Of a stretch of 20,748 nt of DNA, positions 1 to 9,914 are shown in pieces; within the stretch, counting starts at the first letter, position 1; each line of letters begins with the position of its first letter. Position numbers and translations under genes: made by a program. The notes under the pieces are model-generated. The model saw only the letters and a list, made by a program, of their open reading frames with translations, ran no database searches and had not been told where the DNA came from. Origin of the DNA: Nemertoderma westbladi (taxonomy: Eukaryota > Xenacoelomorpha > Nemertodermatida > Nemertodermatidae); the NCBI GenBank assembly GCA_032718475.1, contig JAUCBJ010008474.1, forward strand, positions 1-20,748, in the 5' to 3' direction.

Positions 1-201
1 ATTGCACGGTCAGTATATTGATTAATAAATAAAATACAATTAACTCTTTAATTTAAATTATTTTACTACCGGTACTTCTGATGTAGCCGGTATTATTTTT
101 GTGCCTGTGCCTGCATACCATTATTTGTATTTTTATTTATTATCAGTTCATCAGTACATTACATTATAGAGTGTACACGCTTGGCTTACTACAGTACTAT
201 G

Positions 202-217
202 TACTACTATAGTAGTA
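202..217. repeat. 16-bp perfect palindrome
   Basis: TACTACTATAGTAGTA is its own reverse complement. It lies in a TACTA/TAGTA-rich stretch (about 187-237) where the same short words recur in both orientations. It could extrude a small hairpin or be simple-sequence drift. No function is implied. Confidence 0.6.
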
Positions 218-308
218 GTAATATGTATTACTATAGTGCCTGTAGGTCTGTCAATAATAAATATTACCGGTGTAGCAGTGTAGCAGAGAAATACCACCCC
301 CCTGAAAA

Positions 309-441
309 TTAATTCGACGCAAATAACAGCTGATTACACTCAAAAATAAAACTGTAACATGTTCTATTGTGTTTAGTTTATTGTTTTGGTTAAAATAACG
401 TGCCACTGTCAACTGTAACCTGCTCCTTTCCCTAAATTGAG
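309..441 (-). mobile_element. Decayed fragment related to the interior of the hAT-type element, inverted
   Basis: Read on the minus strand, this stretch aligns with about 5208-5336 inside the transposable element downstream. Shared blocks, in order, are TCAATT-AGGGAAA-GAGCAG, then CAAAACAATAAACTA, CAATAGAACA-GTTACA, TTTTATTTTTG and GTAAT-AGC. Mismatches are spread throughout, so the copies are old. The similarity may continue to about 525 through a G/C homopolymer. No terminal inverted repeat like that of the downstream element is visible nearby. This is either a relic of a second copy or a repeat shared by both. Confidence 0.6.
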
Positions 442-511
442 AATTTAACATTGAGGTGGGATATTAATTCGCCAAGGCGGGTTTTGCGTCCAGTTTCCCC
501 CCGTCTCGTAT

Positions 512-573
512 TTTCACCCCCCAGTTAGAATTCACTAGGGTCAGAAGGTAGGCTATTTTAACAGGGGGTGAAA
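512..573. repeat. Short inverted repeat with C/G-rich arms
   Basis: TTTCACCCCC at 512-521 is the exact reverse complement of GGGGGTGAAA at 564-573. The pairing extends inward a few bases with a bulge. The loop is about 40 bp. It could be a tiny foldback element or chance pairing of the C-runs common in this stretch. Confidence 0.4.
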
Positions 574-661
574 CTACTGTACTGGTACTCTGCGTGATTT
601 TTTAGATAAATTAAACCCCCCTCAGTTTATTCTTACCCCTATGATATTTTAAACTAGGCCT

Positions 662-827
662 ACAGTTACTTTCTAATGTGCTGCTATCTAATCTACCCTA
701 CTGCCCTATGTAAATTGTAAAATGTTAAACTACAGAACTACTGGTAATCTAAATACAATACCGGTATAGGCCTAAGCGTACAGCAGTACAGTTAACTTTC
801 TAGTGTGCCTGTATGCTATCTAATCTA
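662..827. repeat. Imperfect direct repeat, about 126 bp apart
   Basis: ACAGTTACTTTCTAATGTGC followed by TGCTATCTAATCTA (662-695) recurs at 788-827 as a near copy with a small insertion (CTGTA). Both copies follow an AGGCCTA motif. This indicates an old local duplication in non-coding DNA. Confidence 0.5.
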
Positions 828-994
828 TTTACTGTAATATTGTACAAGGCTACATAAATTCGAGAATAAATAAATTGAATATTTCATCAGTGCTTTCTAT
901 TATATCGGTGATTGTGAGCTCGTTTTGTGCTTGTGTGTTGAAACATAGGCCTATCAATTCGCCGAGAAAGACAGACACCCTAACCTGCTAACTG

Positions 995-1370
995 ACGTGC
1001 TGCGCGAAGGGCGTAACACTTTATATTTATTTCATGTCCAGGTAAATGTGCTACGCCTGCGCCTGACGCCTGTGCAGCGAAGAAGGGCCCAACAGTGTCT
1101 AAGTTTCTACATTCTGAAATATTACAACGTAATTCTATAATTCACATGGTGATGGTGAATCACCATTGGCAGATTGAGATTGGTGATCGAAGTCCCATCT
1201 GCCATCCGTGTGTCTATTTCCTATGTGTATCTCACATGCTGCGCGAAGGGCCAATACTGTATATTTATTTAATGCAACTCAGGCGCTGCGCGAAGGCCCA
1301 TACAGTGCTGCAGTGTACAGTTTAACAGTTACTACAACTACATGTAACTCACGTGCTGTTCGAAAGCTTT
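995..1370 (+). repeat. Dispersed short repeat, core GCTGCGCGAAGG
   Basis: Closely related words occur at 995-1011, 1234-1250, 1283-1297 and, more decayed, at 1351-1366. The core is (A/G)CGTGCTGCGCGAAGGGC. It is usually followed within about 10-20 bp by a TACAGTGTA- or TTTATATTTATTT-like word. A weaker relative may lie at 1072-1090. The spacing is irregular (about 240, 50 and 70 bp), so this is not a clean tandem array. It may be decayed copies of a longer unit that includes the downstream AT stretch. Confidence 0.5.
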
Positions 1371-1652
1371 TACAGTGTACTATCATTTATTAAGGTAGGT
1401 GGTAGGTAGGCCTACTTCCTACGTCTGTACGTAATTTACGTGAAGGAGATTATACTACTGCCTAGACTAGGCAACTCCATTCGGGATATTTAATCGAGGG
1501 GTGATTTTGGATTTTGCATGGGGTGGGGAGTGAAAATTCTCTGTTACACCGGTATTTATAATTTCTACTTGCCCCTTTTCGTTATATCTGTATATCAAAT
1601 ACGATAGGCCTACCTGCCCAACGCGCTGCTTGCAAATCTTTCTATCGCATCC

Positions 1653-1665
1653 ATATTATTTTCAG
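1653..1665 (+). promoter_or_regulatory. Candidate 3' splice site of a 5' UTR intron
   Basis: ATATTATTTTCAG ends in AG after a T-rich tract, 67 bp upstream of the ligase ATG. It resembles an intron acceptor, and leading non-coding exons are common in animal genes. No matching donor can be assigned in the window, so this is only a candidate. If used, the spliced leader would still contain the short uORFs just before the start codon. Confidence 0.25.
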
Positions 1666-1693
1666 TTTTCACTTTATTACTATATTACCGATA

Positions 1694-1732
1694 ATGTATT
1701 ACTTCAAATGTCTTCAAATCTCAACACTTTAA
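1694..1732 (+). other. Upstream ORF abutting the ligase start codon
   Basis: An ATG at 1694 opens 12 codons ending in TAA at 1730-1732, directly before the ligase ATG at 1733 and in the same frame. A second upstream ATG at 1708, in another frame, runs to TAG at 1744-1746 and overlaps the main start. If the mRNA includes this stretch, ribosomes would meet two short uORFs first. The proposed start at 1733 has T at -3, a weak context. This arrangement could reduce initiation at 1733 or favour the later ATG at 1832. Confidence 0.4.
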
Positions 1733-4579
1733 ATGTCAAGTTCTAGAAGGATTCATAGTTCGGGGAGTAGGAGTAATGTAGCAGGAGCAGCCACAATTAC
1801 GTCGGGGATCGCCCCGTTAACAACCGAAATAATGGGTCTACCGTTGCTGTCGGCTGACCTCCCTGGGACAACGCGACTCCTGCGACTCAGAGTTATAGCG
1901 GGCGTCGGATTGGCCAAGAAGGATATATTCGGCGCATCGGATCCATACGTGAAGATACGACTGTACCATGGCCATCGGGATACGGGTGTCCTCGATATGG
2001 CCGTAACTAAAACTATAAAGAGAACCCTGAACCCAAAGTGGGAGCAGGAGTACGTGTTCCGAGTGAATCCGCGGGATAACCGATTGCTGTTCGAAGTTTT
2101 CGACGAGAACCGAGTGACTCGGGACGATTTCTTGGGACAAGTCGACGTTCCTCTCACATGTTCAGGAGGTGTTTCTGGTCAGTTTGAGATCCCGACGGAA
2201 ACGCCGGGGGCTAGCACTCCCAGTAGAGATTACTTGCTGCGTCCAAGGACTAGTCGTTCTAGGGTCAAAGGTCACCTCCGGTTGGGTTTGGCTTATATTG
2301 CTGAACCTGCGCCGCCTGAACCTCAGGATTCCTCGCTGGGTCCTGTGGCACCGGTACCGGAGGGTCAACCGACCGTCGATGGTGATGTGCCAGTCGATGT
2401 TTCTAACATAGGAGGGGTGCGGCCTGACGAACTCATCGTGTTTGAGGTTGGTGCGGGTTCCATGTCCTCCGCACGTGCAGGTTCTGATCCGGTACCGACA
2501 GGTTCAGCTCCGGTACAGAGAGGTTCAGCTCCGGTACCGACAGAGTCAGCTCCGGTACAGAGAGGTTCAGCTCCGGTACCGGTACCGACAGGTTCAGCTC
2601 CGGTACCGGTACCGACAGGTTCAGCTCCGGTACCGGTACCGACAGGTTCAGCTCCGGTACCGGCACCGACAGGTTCAGCTCCGGTACCGGTACCGACAGG
2701 TTCAGATCCGGTACCGGTACCGACAGGTTCAGCTCCTGTACCGGTATCGACAGGTTCGACTCCTGTACCGACAGGTTCGGCTCCGGTACCGACCTGTTCG
2801 GCTCCCGTACCGGTAGACCCCTCCTCGGTCGCTCCTGCGCCCCCGGTGGACCGCTCCGACAGCGACGGCTGGGAGCTGATCGACGAGGATTCCGTACCGC
2901 GCGGCGCCGGCGCCGGCGGCCTTCCCGGTTCGCCCTCCCTGCCCCCCGGATGGGAGGAGCGCACCGACGCCAACGGGAGGTCATTCTTCGTGGACCACGT
3001 GAACCGACAGACCCAATGGAACCGACCCTCGGTCCCTGCGGCCGAGACCGCGACCCCGGGCGAGGTCTACCGCCACCGACGGCACATTAGCCAATCAGCT
3101 CCCGAGGACGAGGACCCGCTTCCCCCCGGGTTCGACATGGCCGTTGCGCCCAACGGACGCTTCTACTACATCGATCACAACACCCGCAGCACCCAGTGGT
3201 GCGACCCCCGACTCAATCGATCGCCCTCTACCGACTTCGGAGACGTTCCCGCGTTCCGACCGCGGAACTCTTCCGTTCTCGGCGACGACATCGCCGCGTT
3301 GCCTTCCGGTTGGGAGGAACGGATTACCAACGACGGACGAACCTTCTACATCGATCACTCGAATCGGACGACCCAATGGGACGACCCCCGCCTCGGAATG
3401 ACGTCGATAGCGGGCCCAGCTGTCCCGTACAGCCGCGACTACAAACGGAAGTACGAGTACTTCCGGTCCAAGTTGCGGAAACCCGCGCACATTCCGTCGC
3501 GTTTCGAGATGAGTCTCAACCGATCCGCGGTTCTCTCGGAGTCCTTCCGGGCGATCATGGATGTTCCGAAGCCGGACAACCTGAAGGCGCGGCTGTGGAT
3601 TGGATTTATCGGAGAGACGGGGTTGGATTACGGTGGGGTCGCCAGGGAGTGGTTCTACCTGATATCCCGGGAGATATTCAACCCGTACTACGGACTGTTC
3701 GAGTACTCCGCCCTGGACAACTACACCCTACAGATCAACCCAAACTCCGGGCTATGCAACGAGGACCATCTCGCTTACTTTAAGTTTATTGGGAGGGTCG
3801 CCGGAATGGCGGTTTACCACGGGAAGTTACTCGACGCTTTCTTTATTCGACCTTTCTATAAGATGATGTTGGGTAAACCGATCACCCTAACCGATATGGA
3901 GTCTGTGGATCCCGAGTATTACTCCTCCCTCAAGTGGATTCTACATAACGATCCGGAAGATTTGGATCTTCGGTTTTCCATAGATGAGGATCTCTTTGGA
4001 GCAACTCAGACGCAGGAATTAAAACCCGGGGGCGACCAGATTAAAGTTACAGACGATAACAAGAAGGAGTACATAGGGTTGGTTATTAAGTGGAGGTTCG
4101 TTTCTCGCGTCTACGAACAGATGAAGTCCTTCCTACAAGGTTTCTGCGAACTTATTCCCCACAATTTAATGAACATATTCGATGAGAATGAAGTTGAGTT
4201 ACTTCTGTGCGGAATACAGGATGTCGACGTGAACGATTGGCGGAAGAACACCTTGTACCGCGGCGACTACCATATGAACCATCAGACTATTCAGTGGTTC
4301 TGGCACGGTGTTTTATCCTTCGACCAGGAGACACGCTCCCGACTGTTGCAGTTTGTTACCGGTACCTCCCGCGTTCCCATGAACGGATTCTCCGAGTTGT
4401 ACGGGAGCAACGGGCCTCAGAAGTTTACCATCGAGAAGTGGGGCACCTCGGCGGATCTACCCAGGGCGCACACCTGCTTCAACAGGTTGGATCTCCCGGT
4501 CTATCCCAACTACCAACAGCTAAAAAATAAATTGCTCATTGCCATAGAGAACACGCAGGGGTTTGACGGGGTTGATTGA
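1733..4579 (+). CDS. NEDD4-family HECT E3 ubiquitin-protein ligase (C2-WW3-HECT), intronless
   Basis: The 948-residue product is a complete NEDD4/NEDD4L-type E3 ligase, which takes ubiquitin from an E2 onto a Cys and passes it to PY-motif substrates at membranes. The C2 domain (about 48-188) has D64, D70, D124 and D131/D132 in the Ca2+-loop regions and a very NEDD4-like core ([14 protein letters not shown]). A low-complexity linker (250-361) follows. WW1 is about 402-432 (W407, W429), WW2 462-494 (F467 where Trp is usual, W489) and WW3 522-554 (W527, W549). HECT is about 590-948, with catalytic C915 in [14 protein letters not shown] at 921-924 and the usual GFDGVD end (F944 at -4). The whole HECT domain follows NEDD4 without gaps. 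Flies have three WW domains and vertebrates four. The ATG at 1832 (M34) has A at -3 and G at +4 and would give a 915-residue protein starting nearer C2, as in NEDD4L. Animal NEDD4 genes normally have many introns, so this may be a retrogene. Family is certain; exact orthology is not. Confidence 0.96.
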   Translation: MSSSRRIHSSGSRSNVAGAATITSGIAPLTTEIMGLPLLSADLPGTTRLLRLRVIAGVGLAKKDIFGASDPYVKIRLYHGHRDTGVLDMAVTKTIKRTLNPKWEQEYVFRVNPRDNRLLFEVFDENRVTRDDFLGQVDVPLTCSGGVSGQFEIPTETPGASTPSRDYLLRPRTSRSRVKGHLRLGLAYIAEPAPPEPQDSSLGPVAPVPEGQPTVDGDVPVDVSNIGGVRPDELIVFEVGAGSMSSARAGSDPVPTGSAPVQRGSAPVPTESAPVQRGSAPVPVPTGSAPVPVPTGSAPVPVPTGSAPVPAPTGSAPVPVPTGSDPVPVPTGSAPVPVSTGSTPVPTGSAPVPTCSAPVPVDPSSVAPAPPVDRSDSDGWELIDEDSVPRGAGAGGLPGSPSLPPGWEERTDANGRSFFVDHVNRQTQWNRPSVPAAETATPGEVYRHRRHISQSAPEDEDPLPPGFDMAVAPNGRFYYIDHNTRSTQWCDPRLNRSPSTDFGDVPAFRPRNSSVLGDDIAALPSGWEERITNDGRTFYIDHSNRTTQWDDPRLGMTSIAGPAVPYSRDYKRKYEYFRSKLRKPAHIPSRFEMSLNRSAVLSESFRAIMDVPKPDNLKARLWIGFIGETGLDYGGVAREWFYLISREIFNPYYGLFEYSALDNYTLQINPNSGLCNEDHLAYFKFIGRVAGMAVYHGKLLDAFFIRPFYKMMLGKPITLTDMESVDPEYYSSLKWILHNDPEDLDLRFSIDEDLFGATQTQELKPGGDQIKVTDDNKKEYIGLVIKWRFVSRVYEQMKSFLQGFCELIPHNLMNIFDENEVELLLCGIQDVDVNDWRKNTLYRGDYHMNHQTIQWFWHGVLSFDQETRSRLLQFVTGTSRVPMNGFSELYGSNGPQKFTIEKWGTSADLPRAHTCFNRLDLPVYPNYQQLKNKLLIAIENTQGFDGVD
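2480..2815 (+). repeat. Coding minisatellite, 14 repeats of GSAPVPT / GSAPVPVPT
   Basis: Inside the ligase gene, residues 250-361 consist of 14 repeats: four of 7 residues, seven of 9, then three of 7. The DNA unit is 21 or 27 bp, the longer one carrying an extra CCGGTA. Every length change is a multiple of three, so the frame is kept. Substitutions are few (Q-R for P-T twice, D for A, T for A, C for G), pointing to recent expansion. The tract is the flexible spacer between C2 and WW1, probably disordered. The high GC and absence of stops also create long meaningless open frames on the other strand. Confidence 0.9.
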
Positions 4580-4974
4580 GAGAATGCCAGGCGCATTATA
4601 GAATTTTTTCAATAATATATTTTGTTTTTTTCCCGAAAATGTTTTATAATATTTCGCATGGTATTTGATTTTCATTTAAATATTTTAATTAACAGCTAAT
4701 AATTAATGATATTATGTTTAATATTTGATTAGGTATATTATGAAGGGTTTTTATGCAATTTAAATGACCAATCCACGGCGCATTAAAGTTTAAAACTATT
4801 CAAAGTTTAACAAGCCAAACCATACAGACACAGATGCACCGGTAACCAACTAATTCTGTACTCTATACCGTAATTTTTGTACTGTAATAATTTCTGTAAC
4901 TTCCCCCACACAGTATTTCCCTAGATGTAATAAAGTAATTGTTTATCATTATTAGCCTTGTAAGAAAAGTGTTA
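4580..4974 (+). other. 3' UTR-like stretch of the ligase gene
   Basis: AT-rich non-coding DNA between the TGA stop and the first tandem array. It holds an ATTAAA near 4783 and a canonical AATAAA at 4929. No long A-tract of the kind left by retroposition is visible. CTATACCGTA at 4863-4872 matches a word inside the array 1 unit exactly. Confidence 0.55.
4929..4934 (+). promoter_or_regulatory. Candidate polyadenylation signal AATAAA
   Basis: A canonical AATAAA sits 350 bp past the stop codon. It is followed by T/G-bearing sequence (GTAATTGTTT, GTGTTAGTG) suitable as a downstream element. Cleavage would fall at about 4945-4965, just before array 1 begins. It is the best 3' end signal for the ligase transcript, but it is short and common in AT-rich DNA. 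Confidence 0.5.
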
Positions 4975-5022
4975 GTGCCGTACTATCGACTATACTGTAC
5001 TATAAGGTACCGTACTACCGAC
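4975..5022. repeat. Array 1, left edge (about 1.5 units)
   Basis: This is the left end of the 32-bp-unit array, cut off from the rest by the hAT-type insertion. The units are slightly diverged (ATCGAC for ACCGAC, ATACTG for ATACCG), as is typical of the edge of a tandem array. The last 8 bp, CTACCGAC at 5015-5022, are the left target-site duplicate. Confidence 0.85.
5015..5022. repeat. Left target-site duplication of the hAT element
   Basis: CTACCGAC, repeated exactly at 6126-6133 on the other side of the element. T at position 2 and A at position 7 fit the known hAT preference. Because the host is a tandem repeat, the octamer occurs in every unit. The argument rests on the exact 8-bp overlap at the junction. 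Confidence 0.85.
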
Positions 5023-6125
5023 TAGGGATGCGACAGAGCTAAAATTTCATCCGGAGCCGGAGCCCGGAGGTTTCTCCGGGTTACAATATGAGCTCCGGCC
5101 GGAGCCGGAGGTTTGGTGATTGATAATTCAAGTATATTATTATAGTAGACATAGACAGATATGCGTTCATGAAACAGGGGGGGGGGGATTTGATGCAAAT
5201 TCTTACTCAATTATCAATTAAGGGAAATGAGCAGTTTGCAGTCGCATGCTATTCTATTCTAATCAAAACAATAAACTATATTCAATAGAACAGGTTACAA
5301 TTTTATTTTTGGGAGTAATTAGCAGTCATTTACGTTGATTTTCCCCTGGAGAGGGAGGAATTTTGATCGCGTCCATAGACTCCCTTATTTCATCTGGTGT
5401 TCAATGGGCTAAAATATACTGTAATGTTTTAGACTTTTCTTTCACTTCACACTCATTACACAAACTCTGTTATTTTTATATTTCTTACGACTAGAAAATC
5501 AGTAACTTAGGTTTGTTGTCAACTTATCATCGACACTATTTTATGGGACATTGTGTAATTAAATTCCAGGAGTTGGTGCAGTTTTCAGTATATTGTCATT
5601 GATAAACGATAAAACATGTACTACTAAGTAATGAGTGCAAGTCTTGTTTAATTACAGAATATTAAAAACTTTCAAAAATGCAGACATAAAACAACGCCCA
5701 TCACCTATTTACATTGAACAAACAATTAAGATGGCGCGGGAATGGGCGTTCTAGACTGAGGTACGAAACGATAGTGTGACGTATTTAAGATTTTTTAATT
5801 AGGGAGGAATATTAATTGAATTAACTGAATCATTTCAATGTTTTTGTTCAAACATTTAAACAATTTCACAAAGGCGGTGGGAGGTTATCAGGAAACTTAA
5901 AAAAACAAGCTGTAAATTACTTAATGAGTTATTATGTTAATTATTATGATATTTACATTATTCATACATCAGAAAAACTTATTATATTAATTCGATTTTA
6001 AACAATATAAGCTCCGAATTGGCTCCGGGTTAATTTGCCCGGAGCCGGAACCAGAGCCGGAACTAGAAAATTGGCCCGGAGCTCCGGATTTCCGGAGCCG
6101 GAGCCGGAGCTCTGTCGCATCCCTA
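5023..6125. mobile_element. Non-autonomous hAT-superfamily DNA transposon (1,103 bp)
   Basis: The ends are perfect 18-bp inverted repeats, TAGGGATGCGACAGAGCT at 5023-5040 and its reverse complement at 6108-6125. CTACCGAC flanks both sides (5015-5022 and 6126-6133). Eight-base target duplications, the nTnnnnAn pattern that this octamer fits, and TIRs starting (T/C)AGGG are hAT hallmarks. Just inside each end are clusters of GGAGCCGG/CCGGCTCC words (about 5050-5112 and 6010-6110), the kind of subterminal repeats hAT transposases bind. The interior is AT-rich and lacks a transposase frame, so movement would have needed a transposase supplied elsewhere. An 11-G run lies at 5177-5187. Removing the element and one octamer restores a perfect array 1 unit. 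Confidence 0.9.
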
Positions 6126-7680
6126 CTACCGACTATACCGTACTATAAGGTGCCGTACTACCGACTATACCGTACTATAAGGTGCCGTACTACCTACTAT
6201 ACCGTACTATAAGGTGCCGTACTACCGACTATACCGTACTATAAGGTGCCGTACTACCGACTATACCGTACTATAAGGTGCCGTACTACCGACTATACCG
6301 TACTATAAGGTACCGTACTACCGACTATACCGTACTATAAGGTGCCGTACTACCGAACCGTACTAAAGGTGCCGTACTACCGACTATACCGTACTATAAG
6401 GTGCCGTACTACCGACTATACCGTACTATAAGGTGCCGTACTACCGACTATACCGTACTATAAGGTGCCGTACTACCGACTATACCGTACTATAAGGTGC
6501 CGTACTACCGACTATACCGTACTATAAGGTGCCGACTATAAGGTGCCGTACTACCGACTATACCGTACTATAAGGTGCCGTACTACCGACTATACCGTAC
6601 TATAAGGTGCCGTACTATCGACTATACCGTACTATAAGGTGCCGCACTATAAGGTACCGTACTACCGACTATACCGTACTATAAGGTGCCGTCCTACCGA
6701 ACCGTACTATAAGGTGCCGTACTACCGACTATACCGTACTATAAGGTGCCGTACTACCGACTATACCGTACTATAAGGTGCCGACTATAAGGTGCCGTAC
6801 TACCGACTATACCGTACTATAAGGTACCGTACTACCGACTATACCGTACTATAAGGTGCCGTACTACCGACTATACCGTACTATAAGGTGCCGTACTATC
6901 GACTATACCGTACTATAAGGTGCCGTACTACCGACTATACCGTACTATAAGGTGCCGTACTACCGACTATACCGTACTATAAGGTGCCGTACTACCGACT
7001 ATACCGTACTATAAGGTGCCGTACTATCGACTATACCGTACTATAAGGTGCCGTACTACCGAACCGTACTATAAGGTACCGTACTACCGAACCGTACTAA
7101 AGGTACCGTACTACCGACTATACCGTACTATAAGGTGCCGTACTATCGACTATACCGTACTATAAGGTGCCGTACTACCGACTATACCGTACTATAAGGT
7201 GCCGTACTATAAGGTGCCGTCCTACCGACTATACCGTACTATAAGGTGCCGTACTACCGACTATACCGTACTATAAGGTGCCGTACTATAAGGTGCCGTC
7301 CTACCGACTATACCGTACTATAAGGTGCCGTACTACCGACTATACCGTACTATAAGGTGCCGTACTACCGACTATACCGTACTATAAGGTGCCGTCCTAC
7401 CGACTATACCGTACTATAAGGTACCGTACTACCGACTATACCGTACTATAAGGTGCCGTACTATAAGGTGCCGTCCTACCGACTATACCGTACTATAAGG
7501 TGCCGTACTACCGACTATACCGTACTATAAGGTGCCGTACTATAAGGTGCCGTCCTACCGACTATACCGTACTATAAGGTGCCGTACTACCGACTATACC
7601 GTACTATAAGGTGCCGTACTACCGAACCGTACTAAAGGTGCCGTACTACCGACTATACCGTACTATAAGGTGCCGTACTA

Positions 7681-9914
7681 CCGAACCGTACTATAAGGTG
7701 CCGTACTACCGACTATACCGTACTATAAGGTGCCGTACTACCGACTATACCGTACTATAAGGTACCGTACTACCTACTATACCGTACTATAAGGTGCCGT
7801 ACTACCGAACCGTACTAAAGGTGCCGTACTACCGACTATACCGTACTATAAGGTGCCGTACTATAAGGTGCCGTCCTACCGACTATACCGTACTATAAGG
7901 TGCCGTACTACCGACTATACCGTACTATAAGGTGCCGTACTACCGAACCGTACTAAAGGTGCCGTACTACCGACTATACCGTACTATAAGGTGCCGTACT
8001 ACCGAACCGTACTAAAGGTGCCGTACTACCGACTATACCGTACTATAAGGTGCCGTACTACCGAACCGTACTATAAGGTACCGTACTACCGACTATACCG
8101 TACTATAAGGTGCCGTACTACCGACTATACCGTACTATAAGGTGCCGTACTACCGACTATACCGTACTATAAGGTGCCGTACTACCGACTATACCGTACT
8201 ATAAGGTGCCGTACTATAAGGTGCCGTCCTACCGACTATACCGTACTATAAGGTGCCGTACTACCGACTATACCGTACTATAAGGTGCCGTACGACCGAA
8301 CCGTACTATAAGGTGCCGTACTACCGACTATACCGTACTATAAGGTGCCGTACTACCGACTATACCGTACTATAAGGTACCGTACTACCGACTATACCGT
8401 ACTATAAGGTACCGTACTACCTACTATACCGTACTATAAGGTACCGTACTACCTACTATACCGTACTATAAGGTACCGTACTACCGACTATACCGTACTA
8501 TAAGGTACCGTACTACCGACTATACCGTACTATAAGGTGCCGTACTACCGACTATACCGTACTATAAGGTGCCGTACTACCGACTATACCGTACTATAAG
8601 GTGCCGTACTATAAGGTGCCGTACTACCGACTATACCGTACTATAAGGTACCGTACTACCGACTATACCGTACTATAAGGTACCGTACTACCGAACCGTA
8701 CTATAAGGTGCCGTACTACCGACTATACCGTACTATAAGGTGCCGTACGACCGAACCGTACTATAAGGTGCCGTACTACCGACTATACCGTACTATAAGG
8801 TGCCGTACTACCGACTATACCGTACTATAAGGTACCGTACTACCTACTATACCGTACTATAAGGTGCCGTACTACCGAACCGTACTAAAGGTGCCGTACT
8901 ACCGACTATACCGTACTATAAGGTGCCGTACTATAAGGTGCCGTCCTACCGACTATACCGTACTATAAGGTGCCGTACTACCGACTATACCGTACTATAA
9001 GGTGCCGTACTACCGAACCGTACTAAAGGTGCCGTACTACCGACTATACCGTACTATAAGGTGCCGTACTACCGAACCGTACTAAAGGTGCCGTACTACC
9101 GACTATACCGTACTATAAGGTGCCGTACTACCGAACCGTACTATAAGGTACCGTACTACCGACTATACCGTACTATAAGGTGCCGTACTACCGACTATAC
9201 CGTACTATAAGGTGCCGTACTACCGACTATACCGTACTATAAGGTGCCGTACTACCGACTATACCGTACTATAAGGTGCCGTACTATAAGGTGCCGTCCT
9301 ACCGACTATACCGTACTATAAGGTGCCGTACTACCGACTATACCGTACTATAAGGTGCCGTACGACCGAACCGTACTATAAGGTGCCGTACTACCGACTA
9401 TACCGTACTATAAGGTGCCGTACTACCGACTATACCGTACTATAAGGTACCGTACTACCGACTATACCGTACTATAAGGTACCGTACTACCTACTATACC
9501 GTACTATAAGGTACCGTACTACCTACTATACCGTACTATAAGGTACCGTACTACCGACTATACCGTACTATAAGGTACCGTACTACCGACTATACCGTAC
9601 TATAAGGTGCCGTACTACCGACTATACCGTACTATAAGGTGCCGTACTACCGACTATACCGTACTATAAGGTGCCGTACTATAAGGTGCCGTACTACCGA
9701 CTATACCGTACTATAAGGTACCGTACTACCGACTATACCGTACTATAAGGTACCGTACTACCGAACCGTACTATAAGGTGCCGTACTACCGACTATACCG
9801 TACTATAAGGTGCCGTACGACCGAACCGTACTATAAGGTGCCGTACTACCGACTATACCGTACTATAAGGTGCCGTACTACCGACTATACCGTACTATAA
9901 GGTACCGTACTACC
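7681..9914. repeat. 1,070-bp exact tandem duplication inside array 1
   Basis: 7681-8844 and 8751-9914 are identical in line-by-line comparison (1,164 bp, offset 1,070), including the irregular order of 32-, 28- and 27-bp units and rare variants such as TACGACC and TACCTAC. The first mismatches are at 7679/8749 on the left and 8845/9915 on the right. Such fidelity over many variant units implies a very recent unequal exchange, or an assembly duplication. Confidence 0.85.

Larger units (their letters stand above)
1..1693. other. AT-rich 5' flank without a recognisable gene
   Basis: No open frame here resembles a protein I know; the longest are 60-76 codons and look random. The sequence is AT-rich with scattered AGGCCT palindromes (near 656, 768, 951, 1408 and 1606) and ACCGGT motifs. 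It is a patchwork of decayed small repeats, listed separately. The promoter of the ligase gene should lie here or further upstream, but I see no convincing TATA box or initiator. An unspliced 5' UTR and a 5' UTR intron are both possible. Confidence 0.6.

Noticed and set aside
251-451. Minus-strand 66-codon frame
   Set aside because: It coincides with the decayed transposon-related fragment and resembles no protein.
1095-1393. Two overlapping plus-strand frames of 76 and 61 codons
   Set aside because: Composition and sequence look random, they lie over the decayed GCTGCGCGAAGG repeats, and no family is recognised.
2365-2984. Minus-strand open frames of about 183-202 codons opposite the linker
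   Set aside because: They are shadows of the coding minisatellite and GC-rich WW1 region of the ligase gene.
4580-4974. Poly(A) tract or flanking duplication expected of a young retrogene
   Set aside because: No A-tract longer than a few bases follows the stop, and no matching direct repeat was seen around the gene, so a recent retroposition cannot be claimed.
5022-5210. Minus-strand 62-codon frame at the left end of the hAT element
   Set aside because: It runs through the TIR and subterminal repeats and shows no transposase features.
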